Shown here: positions 46,484 to 55,023 of the stretch, one piece after another
Layout: each line of letters begins with the position of its first letter
Position numbering within the stretch: position 1 is the first letter of the stretch
Assembly (NCBI RefSeq): GCF_004340465.1
Contig: NZ_SLVV01000007.1
Span: 62,001 to 126,000, forward strand
Source: Mesobacillus foraminis
GTDB taxonomy: Bacteria > Bacillota > Bacilli > Bacillales > Cytobacillaceae
Length of the DNA stretch: 64,000 bases
Reading direction: 5' to 3'
The notes under the pieces: generated by a model
Told to the model about the DNA's origin: nothing
What the model saw: only the letters and a program-made list of their open reading frames with translations
Databases searched by the model: none
Program-made: the position numbers and the translations under genes

Positions 46484-47494
46484 ATGAATAAAAAAAGGTG
46501 GGTGGCTGTTGCAATAGCTGCACTGTTATTTGTACTTTCAGTGGCTGTCAATGCTCTGTCATCTTTCACATTTACCAAAGCGGAATCAACATTTACAGAC
46601 ATGTTTGGAACGAGTGAAGAACAAGTGATGGAGGAAGTTATTGAAGAAGGCAATGAATACAAGAAAATTGCTGTGCTGGACGTGGAGGGTACCATTCAGG
46701 ATACTGGAAGCCCAAGTGCATTTTTTGAAAGCCCTGGCTATAATCACAGGACTTTTATGGAACGGCTCGATTACGCTAAAGAAGACAAGAATGTAAGAGC
46801 GATTGTTCTAAGGGTTAATTCGCCTGGAGGGGGCGTGGTGGAAAGCGCTGAAATCCACGATAAGATAAAAGAAATACAGGCAGAAACAAAGAAGCCTGTC
46901 TACGTATCAATGGGCTCCATGGCTGCTTCTGGAGGGTACTACATCTCTGCACCTGCGGATAAAATATTTGCCAGTCCGGAAACACTGACAGGTTCTCTTG
47001 GAGTGATCATGCAGAGCGTCAATTATGCCGGGCTCGCTGAAAAGTATGGAGTGGATTTTGTTACGATTAAAAGCGGTCCTTATAAGGATATAATGAGTCC
47101 TTCCAGAGAAATGACGGAAGAAGAGAGAGAGATACTCCAGAGCATGATTGATAATTCCTATGAAGGTTTTGTCAAAGTAATATCCGAAGGCCGGGGGATA
47201 GCAGCAGATGAGGTTAAAAAAATTGCAGATGGCCGCATTTATGATGGAAGACAGGCAAAGGAACTGAATTTAATCGATGGATTTGGTCATTTTGAAGATG
47301 TAATTGATGCACTCAAAAAGGACCATAAGCTTAATGGAGCTCAAGTGGTCAGTTATACAGAAAATATGGGCTTTGGATCCCTGATTGGAATGAGTACCAG
47401 GAAAATGATGGGGGAGGACCTGGAAATGGCAGGACTGATGAAGCTGCTTTCTCAGCCCAATTCTCCTAGACTAATGTATTTATATGCTGAATAA
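46484..47494 (+). CDS. sppA: Signal peptide peptidase SppA
   Basis: 336-residue membrane serine protease of the S49 family. N-terminal anchor [20 protein letters not shown] (about 6-25). The catalytic Ser is in [14 protein letters not shown] (about 143-156) and the catalytic Lys in [13 protein letters not shown] (about 197-209). It degrades released signal peptides and in B. subtilis affects resistance to lantibiotics. AAAGGAGGA precedes the ATG. Overlaps the open frame of yteJ but not its likely start. Confidence 0.94.
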   Translation: MNKKRWVAVAIAALLFVLSVAVNALSSFTFTKAESTFTDMFGTSEEQVMEEVIEEGNEYKKIAVLDVEGTIQDTGSPSAFFESPGYNHRTFMERLDYAKEDKNVRAIVLRVNSPGGGVVESAEIHDKIKEIQAETKKPVYVSMGSMAASGGYYISAPADKIFASPETLTGSLGVIMQSVNYAGLAEKYGVDFVTIKSGPYKDIMSPSREMTEEEREILQSMIDNSYEGFVKVISEGRGIAADEVKKIADGRIYDGRQAKELNLIDGFGHFEDVIDALKKDHKLNGAQVVSYTENMGFGSLIGMSTRKMMGEDLEMAGLMKLLSQPNSPRLMYLYAE

Positions 47495-47510
47495 GGAGGA
47501 GAATCATTCA

Positions 47511-48020
47511 GTGGATACTTACGAATATGAGGAAAAAGGCACTGCGCCTATGCCGGTGCCAAGTGAGATAAATGGGGAAGAAAATCATAACGATGGCAGG
47601 AGCCTTCAAGTCTATCGCTATGCAGGTTTCTGGATGCGGCTTTGGGCTTATTTGCTCGATTTGATTGTAATAGGAAGCCTGAATCGATTGTTGATTTATC
47701 CTGTCTTCAGAGCCATTGGACTACCGTTGGATAAAGGTATATTTGAGCCGGTCGGGATTGCGACAGCGATTATATTTTACCTGTATTTTGTCCTGATGAC
47801 TAAATACTTTGGCCAGACCATAGGAAAAATGGTCTTTGGACTTAAGGTAGTCCCTCTGAAAGGAAAATCCCTTTCTTGGGGGACCGTCCTATTCCGTGAA
47901 TGGGTTGGACGTTTCATTTCAGGCTTCATCATGATTGCCTATATAGTTGTAGCATTCCTTCCTAAAAAACAAGGGATTCATGATTTATTTGCAGATACAA
48001 CGGTCATCCATGAACACTGA
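47511..48020 (+). CDS. yteJ: RDD family membrane protein (YteJ)
   Basis: 169 residues. A soluble N-terminal part (about 1-38) precedes an RDD domain, YAGFWMRLWAYLLDLIVIGS, with about three membrane segments and the second motif FGQTIGKMVFGLKVVPLKG. GTG start at 47511 with AAGGAGGA nine nt before it, 16 bases after sppA, so the two form an operon as in B. subtilis. In B. subtilis YteJ inhibits SppA; I extend that role here by homology and context. Confidence 0.85.
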   Translation: MDTYEYEEKGTAPMPVPSEINGEENHNDGRSLQVYRYAGFWMRLWAYLLDLIVIGSLNRLLIYPVFRAIGLPLDKGIFEPVGIATAIIFYLYFVLMTKYFGQTIGKMVFGLKVVPLKGKSLSWGTVLFREWVGRFISGFIMIAYIVVAFLPKKQGIHDLFADTTVIHEH

Positions 48021-48024
48021 TGCG

Positions 48025-48047
48025 AACCTGCCTTTTAAGGCAGGTTT
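48025..48047 (+). terminator. sppA-yteJ terminator, first copy of a duplicated hairpin
   Basis: AACCTGCCTTTTAAGGCAGG plus TTT; the same 23 bases recur at 48540-48562. Confidence 0.8.
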
Positions 48048-48175
48048 CAGTTTGTCGGTGGTCCGGCACATGAAGCAGATGTCAAAGGTATACTAAATAA
48101 AAGTGAGTTTATTAAAATGACGGTTCGAGGCTTTGACGGTCCACTTCCGAACACATTCCTTCACAAAGTCAGAAA

Positions 48176-48307
48176 TCAAGCTTCCGTCTCTCGGCCAATG
48201 ATCCTGCTGAATTGATCTAAAACAACGATCTCAAGTTGGTCCCGCTGGATTTTTTCGAAAGCACCTTCATCACCTGAAACTTTATATATGTCTATTTTAA
48301 AATAGGC
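48176..48307 (-). pseudogene. Possible remnant of a coding sequence
   Basis: A 43-codon open frame without any start codon, reading AYFKIDIYKVSGDEGAFEKI and then QRDQLEIVVLDQFSRI to a TGA. The composition looks protein-like, but I recognise no family, and other frames over the same bases are also partly open. It lies between the duplicated terminators next to repeat copy B, which suits decayed inserted or duplicated DNA. Confidence 0.25.
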
Positions 48308-48340
48308 TCAGTTTACCTGCTATATCTACTGCAAGAAACC

Positions 48341-48537
48341 TGTTGACTGGAGTGGAAGGCGTGAAGACTCCTGCGGGATCAGCGGGACAGGTGAGACCCC
48401 GCAGGAGCATTCGCGACGAGGAGGCTCACCGCCCGCCCCGTGGAAAGCGAAACGCCTGGAACGGAAGTCAACAGTCCCATTCATAAACACAAAAGACTGT
48501 TGACAAGCTCGATTCTTATTTAGTTTGTCTGCAGTCT
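48341..48537 (-). repeat. Composite interspersed repeat, copy B (most complete)
   Basis: A 133-bp palindromic element (48341-48473) with inverted ends TGTTGACT / AGTCAACA and an inner hairpin CTCCTGCGGG...CCCGCAGGAG, followed by a second hairpin unit AGACTG...CAGTCT (48494-48537). Orientation is opposite to copies A and C. No ORF; size and symmetry resemble a MITE or a structural repeat of Bacillaceae. Confidence 0.8.
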
Positions 48538-48539
48538 GA

Positions 48540-48562
48540 AACCTGCCTTTTAAGGCAGGTTT
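48540..48562 (+). terminator. Second copy of the duplicated hairpin, before ytfI
   Basis: Identical over 23 bases to 48025-48047 and followed by ATTTTTA. Confidence 0.75.
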
Positions 48563-48603
48563 ATTTTTATGCTCTTATGCCGATAATAATAGGCTGAAAG
48601 GTT

Positions 48604-49293
48604 GTGAAAGATATGAAGTGGCTGTTGTTGCTCTCGCTGCTTGCGTTAGCCCTGATTGTGGTAATCACTGTTACAAAGGTCAAAATAATTATCTATTTTT
48701 ACCACGGCAAGGATAATGATTTTATAAACATGGAAGTAAAGGCCTGGGGAGGCCTCATTCGTTATAAAAAAGAAATCCCGATGATTGCAGTCGATGATGA
48801 CAGCCCTTCCTTAGTTTTTGAAGAAGAAGCCGGCTTGGGGCCAGATGAGGAACCAGGAGAAACACAAGAAAAGCAATTAGAGCAGGATGAAGTGTTAAAA
48901 GGTTTTCATGACCTGAAAGCTTTACTCGAACATATAGTGGGGATGCATGTATTAGTTCGGCAATTTCTAAGAAAAGTAACGATTAAAAAGCTGGAATGGC
49001 ATACGGTTATTGGGATTGGAGATGCCGCCTCTACAGCGGTCCTGAGTGGGACAGTTTGGGCCATGAAAGGAGGAATCATCGGGCTGTTAAGCAGGTATAT
49101 GAGACTTGCAGAGCTGCCTGTGGTCACCGTCACTCCTAATTTTCAGCAATTCATGTCACAAATACAGCTGAAATGTATTTTTCAAATTCGAATCGGGAAT
49201 GCTATTTGGGCAGGAATAAAACTGATTAAATATTGGAGAGGTGGAAGGCCGAGTTTTAAAACGAAGCCTCTTTCCGTTCTATCTAGTGATTAA
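48604..49293 (+). CDS. ytfI: DUF2953 membrane-anchored protein (YtfI)
   Basis: 229 residues with an N-terminal membrane segment (WLLLLSLLALALIVVITVT, about 5-23), an acidic middle (about 75-95) and a C-terminal domain ending IGNAIWAGIKLIKYWRGGRP. DUF2953 proteins accompany ytfJ in sporulating Bacillus; function unknown. The GTG at 48604 lies very close to AAAGG; ATG 48613 is an equally likely start. Separated from ytfJ by 23 bases, hence an operon. Confidence 0.82.
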   Translation: MKDMKWLLLLSLLALALIVVITVTKVKIIIYFYHGKDNDFINMEVKAWGGLIRYKKEIPMIAVDDDSPSLVFEEEAGLGPDEEPGETQEKQLEQDEVLKGFHDLKALLEHIVGMHVLVRQFLRKVTIKKLEWHTVIGIGDAASTAVLSGTVWAMKGGIIGLLSRYMRLAELPVVTVTPNFQQFMSQIQLKCIFQIRIGNAIWAGIKLIKYWRGGRPSFKTKPLSVLSSD

Positions 49294-49316
49294 ACCTTTA
49301 CTGAGGAGGAAATAGA

Positions 49317-49769
49317 ATGTCCGATCATCCAATCCAGGGATTGATGACCACTGCAATGGAAAACTTAAAAGAAATGATAGACGTAAATACCATCATTGGG
49401 GATCCGGTTGAAACTCCAGATGGAAGTGTAATCATGACGGTCTCCAAGGTAGGCTTTGGCTTTGCGGCAGGAGGAAGCGAGTTTGTCATGGACGGTGATA
49501 AAGGATCGTCCGAAGGCCAAAAGCATCCATTTGGCGGCGGAAGCGGCGGAGGTGTTTCTATAACCCCAATCGCCTTTTTAATCGTTAACTCAAGTGGTGT
49601 GAGAATGCTGCACCTTGATGAGTCTACTCATTTAATAGAAAAAATTCTTGACGCTGCACCTCAGGCCGTTGAAAAAATACAGCAGTTGATGTCCAAGAAT
49701 CAGGGCGGTAAAAAGAAGGAAGACAAATCAGGCGGATCCAAACCTCCAGAAGAGGATTATGATATTTAA
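49317..49769 (+). CDS. gerW: Spore germination protein GerW (YtfJ)
   Basis: 150-residue YtfJ-family protein: N-terminal HPIQGLMTTAMENLKEMIDV, GDPVETPDGSVIMTVSKVGFGF near 27-48, a glycine-rich loop FGGGSGGGVSITPIAFLIV (about 72-90), and a charged KKKEDKSGG tail. B. subtilis GerW is made in sporulating cells and affects germination through certain receptors. Preceded by TGAGGAGGA. Second gene of the ytfI-gerW unit. Confidence 0.92.
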   Translation: MSDHPIQGLMTTAMENLKEMIDVNTIIGDPVETPDGSVIMTVSKVGFGFAAGGSEFVMDGDKGSSEGQKHPFGGGSGGGVSITPIAFLIVNSSGVRMLHLDESTHLIEKILDAAPQAVEKIQQLMSKNQGGKKKEDKSGGSKPPEEDYDI

Positions 49770-49781
49770 TTTTCAAGCCGG

Positions 49782-49818
49782 GTTAACTTTTCCAATTAGG
49801 AAGGTTAACTTTTATTTT
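49782..49818 (+). terminator. ytfI-gerW terminator
   Basis: GTTAAC-TTTTCC / GGAA-GGTTAAC hairpin followed by TTTTATTTT. Confidence 0.8.
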
Positions 49819-49904
49819 GATAATAGTCATTATTATTTGAAAAATTACCCATTAAAAGATATATTTACACTGTACATATTATTGGATTGTGGAGGATGAG
49901 GAAA

Positions 49905-50405
49905 ATGGCTACTATTACATTTAAGGGGAACCCGGTTACACTGCTTGGAAACGAAGTAAAGGTGGGAGACCAAGCCCCAAATTTTACCGTGCTTGCTAAC
50001 GATTTGTCAGAAGTGACTCTTCAAGATTCTAAGGGTTCTGTGCGCCTGATCAGTGTTGTCCCTTCAATAGACACTGGGGTTTGTGATGCACAGACACGCC
50101 GGTTCAATGAAGAAGCGGCAAAGCTCGATAATGTTAAAGTACTTACTGTGAGTGTGGATCTTCCTTTCGCGCAGAAACGCTGGTGCGGAGCAAACGGAAT
50201 TGATAATGTTCAAACTCTCTCTGACCACCGCGACCTTTCCTTCGGGGAAGCGTACGGGGTAGCAATTCAGGAGCTGCGCCTTCTTGCTCGTGCAGTATTC
50301 GTTGTGGATTCCAACGATAAAGTAACCTATGCAGAATATGTAAGCGAAGCGACAAACCATCCTGATTATGAAGCAGCAGTCCAGGCAGCAGGCCAGGCGA
50401 AATAA
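49905..50405 (+). CDS. tpx: Thiol peroxidase
   Basis: 166-residue atypical 2-Cys peroxiredoxin. The peroxidatic Cys60 is in [14 protein letters not shown] and the resolving Cys94 in [11 protein letters not shown], both at canonical positions. It reduces hydroperoxides using thioredoxin. ATG at 49905 gives [10 protein letters not shown], with GGAGGATGAGG upstream; in-frame starts further up are not supported. Monocistronic between two terminators. Confidence 0.96.
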   Translation: MATITFKGNPVTLLGNEVKVGDQAPNFTVLANDLSEVTLQDSKGSVRLISVVPSIDTGVCDAQTRRFNEEAAKLDNVKVLTVSVDLPFAQKRWCGANGIDNVQTLSDHRDLSFGEAYGVAIQELRLLARAVFVVDSNDKVTYAEYVSEATNHPDYEAAVQAAGQAK

Positions 50406-50415
50406 GAATGAAGGG

Positions 50416-50439
50416 CCGCAGATTACTCTGCGGTTTTTC
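50416..50439 (+). terminator. tpx terminator
   Basis: CCGCAGA TTAC TCTGCGG hairpin followed by T5. Confidence 0.88.
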
Positions 50440-50527
50440 TTATGCGCGAATGATGGAGTCCTGACGCTTGTTTCAGAGGCTTATCAAGGTTAAAATAGTA
50501 AAATCAAGTTTTGCAGGAGGAAAAAAA

Positions 50528-51511
50528 GTGAGCATAGCATTAGTTGAAAAACTGTTCACGGTTTTTAATGTCACGGCGGACATCTTAAAAGACGAATTAT
50601 CTTGTACATATCTCGAGGGTCTTGCAGAAACCGGGGAAAATTTATTCCATGAAAAAATACTTCAGGAAGAGTTAAGTGAATTAACCGAGAGAAGACTCCT
50701 AAAGGCATATAGTGAAGTAAATCTTGAGGAATTTACTAAAGAACAGATCCGTCAGGCTTTCCAGCTAGCCATTTTAAAGGGGATGCAGGAAAACGTTCAG
50801 TCCAATCACCAAATGACACCGGATTCTGTTGGAATGTTTATTGGTTACCTTGTTAATAAATTTGTTGAAAAACCAGCCATTCGCATCCTTGACCCGGCGG
50901 TTGGAACAGGCAATCTTTTGGCCACCGTGCTGAACCAGCTGGACAAAAGTGTCGAGTCGGCAGGAATAGACATCGATGACATCCTGATCAGACTTGCCTA
51001 TGTAAATGCAAATCTTTTAATGCATCAGGTCCAGCTCTTTAATCAGGACAGCCTTGCTCCTTTATTCATCGACCCTGTGGATGTGGTCGTTTGCGACCTT
51101 CCAGTCGGATACTACCCAAATGATGTCAGGGCAGCTGAATTTGAAATTCATGCAAAAACAGGGCATACATATGCCCACCACCTGTTCATTGAACAAAGTG
51201 CACGCCACACAAAAGAGGGGGGATTTATGTTCCTGGTTATACCAAATGGTCTCTTTGAGAGCGAGCAATCAAGCCACCTTCACGAGTACATTAAGAATAA
51301 TTTGATCATCCAGGGAATCATTCAGCTCCCGGAAGCAATGTTTAAGAATAAACAGAGTGCTAAAAGTATATTAATACTGCAAAGAAAAGGAGAAGGAACC
51401 ACTCCGCCAAAAAGTGCACTCCTTGTTGATCTTCCAAAGATGTCTGATGGCCCGGCAATGAACAGGATCCTTGCAGACATAGACAGCTGGTTAATTGGCA
51501 ATAAAAAGTAA
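50528..51511 (+). CDS. ytxK: Class I SAM-dependent methyltransferase, N6-adenine DNA methylase-like (YtxK)
   Basis: 327 residues. A helical N terminus (about 1-95) precedes the methyltransferase core: motif I RILDPAVGTGNLL near 117-129, acidic GIDIDDILIRLA near 146, and motif IV VVCDLPVGYYP near 200 in place of the NPPY of true type I methylases. The altered catalytic motif leaves DNA methylation uncertain. GTG start with GCAGGAGGA. In B. subtilis ytxK lies just before ackA, as here. Confidence 0.88.
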   Translation: MSIALVEKLFTVFNVTADILKDELSCTYLEGLAETGENLFHEKILQEELSELTERRLLKAYSEVNLEEFTKEQIRQAFQLAILKGMQENVQSNHQMTPDSVGMFIGYLVNKFVEKPAIRILDPAVGTGNLLATVLNQLDKSVESAGIDIDDILIRLAYVNANLLMHQVQLFNQDSLAPLFIDPVDVVVCDLPVGYYPNDVRAAEFEIHAKTGHTYAHHLFIEQSARHTKEGGFMFLVIPNGLFESEQSSHLHEYIKNNLIIQGIIQLPEAMFKNKQSAKSILILQRKGEGTTPPKSALLVDLPKMSDGPAMNRILADIDSWLIGNKK

Positions 51512-51519
51512 AAAAGCGA

Positions 51520-51547
51520 ATAAACCGGGAAACCGGTTTATTTTTTT
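51520..51547 (+). terminator. ytxK terminator
   Basis: ATAAACCGG GAAA CCGGTTTAT hairpin followed by T6. Confidence 0.9.
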
Positions 51548-51644
51548 GCATAAAAAGCTAGAATGAATCCGCTTATCCAGAAAATTTCAGGGTAAATTAA
51601 GGTGACTGAATTTTTAGGAAGTCTGAATAAAAACTCATTTTAGA

Positions 51645-51658
51645 TGGAAACGCTGACA
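51645..51658. promoter_or_regulatory. Candidate cre site upstream of ackA
   Basis: TGGAAACGCTGACA, two mismatches from TGWAARCGYTWNCA. It lies about 75 bases upstream of the inferred ackA transcription start. In B. subtilis CcpA activates ackA from an upstream cre. Confidence 0.55.
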
Positions 51659-51691
51659 AGCCGAAAGTGGCTTGAAATGTAAATTGGACAG

Positions 51692-51720
51692 TGTTTTAAT
51701 TGGAAATTGAGAGATATAAT
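51692..51720 (+). promoter_or_regulatory. Candidate ackA promoter
   Basis: TATAAT at 51715-51720 with a poor -35 (TGTTTT, 17-nt spacing). A weak -35 would suit an activator-dependent promoter. Confidence 0.55.
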
Positions 51721-51799
51721 ATGAGCTTGTTGCACAGAATAAATATGGACTCATCATGAATGATTGCACAAGTTTCTACATAAAGGAGCGGTACAAGCT

Positions 51800-52987
51800 A
51801 TGGCTAAAATGATTGCGATTAACGCAGGCAGCTCATCTTTAAAGTTTCAATTATTTGAGATGCCAAGTGAAGAGGTTATTACAAAAGGATTAGTAGAGAG
51901 GATCGGTCTAAAGGATTCAATCTTCACTATCTCGGTAAATGGTGAAAAAATCAAAGATGTGCTGGATATTCCGAATCATGAAGTTGCGGTTAAAATGCTG
52001 CTGGATAAGCTGATCAGCAACGGAATCATTCAATCACTCAATGAAATTGAAGGGGTCGGGCACCGTGTAGTTCATGGCGGTGAGGAATTCGATGATTCTG
52101 TATTAATTACAGATGAAGTCTTGGCTAAAATCGATAAATTATCGGAACTCGCACCACTGCATAATCCAGCCAACCTTACAGGAATTCGTGCTTTCCAGCA
52201 GGTATTGCCAAATGTTCCGGCGGTAGCTGTCTTTGATACAGCTTTCCATCAAACTATGCCTGAGAATTCTTTCCTGTACAGTTTGCCTTATAACTACTAT
52301 AAGGAGTTTGGCATCCGAAAATATGGATTCCATGGTACATCCCATAAGTATGTCTCCCAGCGTGCTGCTGAAATGCTGGGACGCCCGATTGAGCATTTGC
52401 GCTTGATTTCCTGCCACCTTGGCAACGGTGCAAGCATCGCTGCCATTGAAGGGGGTAAATCGATTGATACTTCAATGGGCTTTACACCTTTGGCGGGTGT
52501 TACGATGGGGACCCGTTCAGGTAATATTGACCCTGCGCTAATTCCTTATATAATGGAAAAAACAAATAAAACAGCTGACGAAGTACTGGATGTATTAAAC
52601 AAGGAGAGCGGCATGCTTGGTGTTTCCGGATTCTCAAGTGATCTTCGCGATATTCAGACAGAAGCGGATAAAGGGAACAAGCGTGCAGAATTAGCCCTTC
52701 AGGTTTTCGGTGACCGAATCCACAAATATATTGGTTCTTATGCTGCCCGCATGAGCGGCGTGGATGCTATTATTTTCACAGCCGGAATTGGCGAGAACAG
52801 CACTGCTATTCGCGAGCGTGTTCTTAAAGGTCTTGAATTTATGGGCGTCTATTGGGATCCTGCTTTAAATAAGGTACATGGAGAAGAAGCCTTTATCAGT
52901 TATCCGCATTCTCCTGTTAAAGTAATGGTTATTCCGACAAATGAAGAAGTCATGATTGCAAGAGATATTCTCCGTCTGACAAAGTAA
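51800..52987 (+). CDS. ackA: Acetate kinase
   Basis: 395 residues, as in B. subtilis. [12 protein letters not shown] at residues 7-18, [11 protein letters not shown] near 86, [10 protein letters not shown] near 145, and [14 protein letters not shown] near 205. It makes ATP and acetate from acetyl phosphate during overflow metabolism and sets the acetyl-phosphate pool. ATG at 51800 with AAAGGAG eleven nt upstream; a longer in-frame start at 51764 is unsupported. Probably CcpA-activated. Confidence 0.97.
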   Translation: MAKMIAINAGSSSLKFQLFEMPSEEVITKGLVERIGLKDSIFTISVNGEKIKDVLDIPNHEVAVKMLLDKLISNGIIQSLNEIEGVGHRVVHGGEEFDDSVLITDEVLAKIDKLSELAPLHNPANLTGIRAFQQVLPNVPAVAVFDTAFHQTMPENSFLYSLPYNYYKEFGIRKYGFHGTSHKYVSQRAAEMLGRPIEHLRLISCHLGNGASIAAIEGGKSIDTSMGFTPLAGVTMGTRSGNIDPALIPYIMEKTNKTADEVLDVLNKESGMLGVSGFSSDLRDIQTEADKGNKRAELALQVFGDRIHKYIGSYAARMSGVDAIIFTAGIGENSTAIRERVLKGLEFMGVYWDPALNKVHGEEAFISYPHSPVKVMVIPTNEEVMIARDILRLTK

Positions 52988-52995
52988 TTGAAAAA

Positions 52996-53026
52996 GAAGC
53001 AAAGGCCGCCGGCTTTTGCTTTTTTA
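52996..53026 (+). terminator. ackA terminator
   Basis: AAGCAAAGGCC / GGCTTTTGCTT hairpin (one mismatch) followed by T6. Confidence 0.8.
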
Positions 53027-53101
53027 TTTGCACTGGGCGGAAGAATGCTTTATTTTTCGGGTGTGCTATACTAATAAAAACACGATGCTGGAGGGTTAAG
53101 A

Positions 53102-53953
53102 ATGTCACTTACGGAAAGGGAAAAGAAAGTACTCGCTGAATTAAGAAACTGGGAAAACCTCCTTGCCGACTATGAACCAAATGATCTTGAGCTAGCTTAT
53201 GACAGATATTTGGAAGGGTCGTTTTCGCTGCTTCCTGAAGGAGTCCAGGAGCAGTTTTTTTCAAAGTTTGATAATTGGCTGTTTCATCTCCATTCGCTGA
53301 TACAGGGATCTCAGCTTCAAATGGATGCGAAGGAAAGAATCCTGTCAGCAGGCCGGCTGTTCAACAGCGAACTGGATTCCATCAGTGACATGAAGGACCT
53401 GGCCATCGAGCAAATTCAATATATTGCAGACCAGCAGATTGCCAGGCACCGCTTATATTCATTTTTACAAGGCGGGCTGTCGGGAAGCGGTGGCAACCTC
53501 GTTTTGGGGACAGATATCCCTGCTATGGCCGTGGTCAATTTAAGAGCAGTCCAACTGATTGCAATGACATATGGGTTTGAAGTAAATACTCCATTCGAAA
53601 TGATGGCGGCCCTTAAGGTTTTTCATGCAGCCATGATGCCGAAGAGAATGCAAAGCACAGGCTGGAATACATTAATGGAAGATCTCACCCAGGCTGAAGA
53701 TCATTATTTTTATATAGGGAATGAAGAATTAACCGATGTTACTTGGCTTGAACAGCCGATAAAACATATGATGAAGGCTCTTGTCATTCTGGTATTCAGG
53801 AAGAAACAGCTGCAAGGTCTGCCTTTAATCAGCATGGCCATTGGGGCAGGCTCCAATTATCAGGTGACAAGGCGAGTGACAGAGTTTGCCCAAAAATATT
53901 ACCAGGCAAGATACTTTATGCATAAGGGGGTGGCACTGGATGAGCGTTATTGA
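53102..53953 (+). CDS. EcsC family protein
   Basis: 283-residue protein with the EcsC signature: RHRLYSFLQGGLSGSGG (about 118-134), GTDIPAMAVVNLRAVQLIAM near 139-158, a hydrophobic middle, and SMAIGAGSNYQVTRRVTEFA near 246-265. EcsC is found beside the ecsAB ABC transporter genes, yet this copy is solitary. It probably associates with the membrane; function unknown. It overlaps moaB by 14 bases, which indicates coupling. Confidence 0.85.
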   Translation: MSLTEREKKVLAELRNWENLLADYEPNDLELAYDRYLEGSFSLLPEGVQEQFFSKFDNWLFHLHSLIQGSQLQMDAKERILSAGRLFNSELDSISDMKDLAIEQIQYIADQQIARHRLYSFLQGGLSGSGGNLVLGTDIPAMAVVNLRAVQLIAMTYGFEVNTPFEMMAALKVFHAAMMPKRMQSTGWNTLMEDLTQAEDHYFYIGNEELTDVTWLEQPIKHMMKALVILVFRKKQLQGLPLISMAIGAGSNYQVTRRVTEFAQKYYQARYFMHKGVALDERY

Positions 53954-54452
53954 GCATAAATCGGCAGCGCCGGCTCAGGTACGCTGCAAGATCATTACGA
54001 TCAGTGACACCAGGAATGCTGATAATGACAAGAGCGGGAAACTAATGAAGGATATGCTGATTGTAGCTGGGCATGCAATCACAGAATATGCGATTGTAAA
54101 GGACGATGCAGAAGCCATACGAAGTGCAGTTAAAATTGGCTGCAGCAATCCTGAAGTCGACATTATTCTAACGAACGGCGGTACTGGGATCGCCGGGCGG
54201 GATGTAACAATAGAAACGCTGGAAGAGTTATTTGACAAAGCGATTCCCGGGTTCGGGGAACTCTTCAGGATGCTGAGCTATCAGGAAGATATCGGTTCAG
54301 CAGCAATGATGTCGAGGGCCGCGGCAGGTGTATGCAAGAATAAAGCAGTGTTTGCGACTCCGGGGTCTACAGGTGCGGTCAAGCTTGCTATGGAAAAGCT
54401 GATTCTTCCGGAGATTGGACATGTTGTGAGAGAACTGAAAAAAGATCTATAA
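53940..54452 (+). CDS. moaB: Molybdenum cofactor biosynthesis protein MoaB
   Basis: 170-residue MoaB/MogA-type molybdopterin adenylyltransferase-like protein. TISDTRNADNDKSGKLM near 20-36, LTNGGTGIAGRDVTIE near 78-93 and FATPGSTGAVKLAMEKLI near 140-157 are the conserved blocks. ATG at 53940 lies inside the end of the EcsC gene, with AAGGGGG about ten nt upstream. No other molybdopterin genes are nearby, as in B. subtilis. Confidence 0.93.
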   Translation: MSVIEHKSAAPAQVRCKIITISDTRNADNDKSGKLMKDMLIVAGHAITEYAIVKDDAEAIRSAVKIGCSNPEVDIILTNGGTGIAGRDVTIETLEELFDKAIPGFGELFRMLSYQEDIGSAAMMSRAAAGVCKNKAVFATPGSTGAVKLAMEKLILPEIGHVVRELKKDL

Positions 54453-54459
54453 ACACTTC

Positions 54460-54490
54460 TAACCCCCCTCCTGAGATCAGGCGGGGGGTT
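54460..54490 (+). terminator. moaB terminator
   Basis: AACCCCCC / GGGGGGTT stem with inner CCTGAGATCAGG hairpin. Only a weak T-run follows on either strand. Confidence 0.65.
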
Positions 54491-54492
54491 CA

Positions 54493-54807
54493 TTATTGGT
54501 GAACCTTTCCAGTAACCTCCTCGTGGGTTCTGTACCACAGCCACAGGTCATTTATGATTGACGCCAGTTCGGCAATTTCACTGTTTAATCGGCAGGAGCG
54601 GTCAAAGTTTGATTCATCATTGAGTTCAGCTTGTTTTGAATTGATTTTATGTTCAAGTTCGGCAATCCGGTCGGGTATGCTTCCGCGAATTTTTTCCCAA
54701 TAAAGTAGAATGTCATGCTGCAATCGCCGGGGAAAGTGATCCCAATCCTGTTTAAATGCCGGCAGCGGAATCCCGAGCCTGGCGTTAAAATGAAAATATT
54801 CCTTCAT
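54493..54807 (-). CDS. Small hypothetical protein
   Basis: 104 residues starting MKEYFHFNARLGIPLPAF, charged and helical, with a coiled-coil-like centre (about 45-85, RIAELEHKINSKQAELNDES) and a Trp-rich end (NDLWLWYRTHEE). No signal peptide. GGGGAGG lies ten nt before the ATG, so it is probably translated. I recognise no family; lineage-restricted by appearance. Convergent with moaB, divergent from argG. Confidence 0.6.
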   Translation of the reverse strand: MKEYFHFNARLGIPLPAFKQDWDHFPRRLQHDILLYWEKIRGSIPDRIAELEHKINSKQAELNDESNFDRSCRLNSEIAELASIINDLWLWYRTHEEVTGKVHQ

Positions 54808-54972
54808 GTTGAAAGAGCCTCCCCGTACCAATTCTTGTCTCCATTCTACATTATTTATGTCAAGGCTTCCATGCTATTTTATGCACGGAATTTTCACGGA
54901 AAGAAAAAAAATAAATAAAATTTGCACTTTAGGATTGAAAATTGCAGCAAAACCTGTTAACTTTACTAATAT

Positions 54973-55010
54973 AAATGAATAAACATATAACTGGATGCAT
55001 AAATATTCAA
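54973..55010. promoter_or_regulatory. Candidate ArgR/AhrC boxes before argG
   Basis: AATGAATAAACATATAA (54973-54989) and TGCATAAATATTCAA (54996-55010) resemble the Bacillus ARG box CATGAATAAAAATTCAA. Two adjacent boxes 14-48 bases before argG match a repressor arrangement. A weak TTGCAG (54942) may be the -35. Confidence 0.5.
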
Positions 55011-55023
55011 AGGGGAGAAAAAA

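Noticed and set aside
48104-48170. Plus-strand and second minus-strand readings of the yteJ-ytfI spacer as separate genes
   Set aside because: Several frames are open over this short stretch but none has a start codon with a ribosome binding site; only a remnant can be argued.
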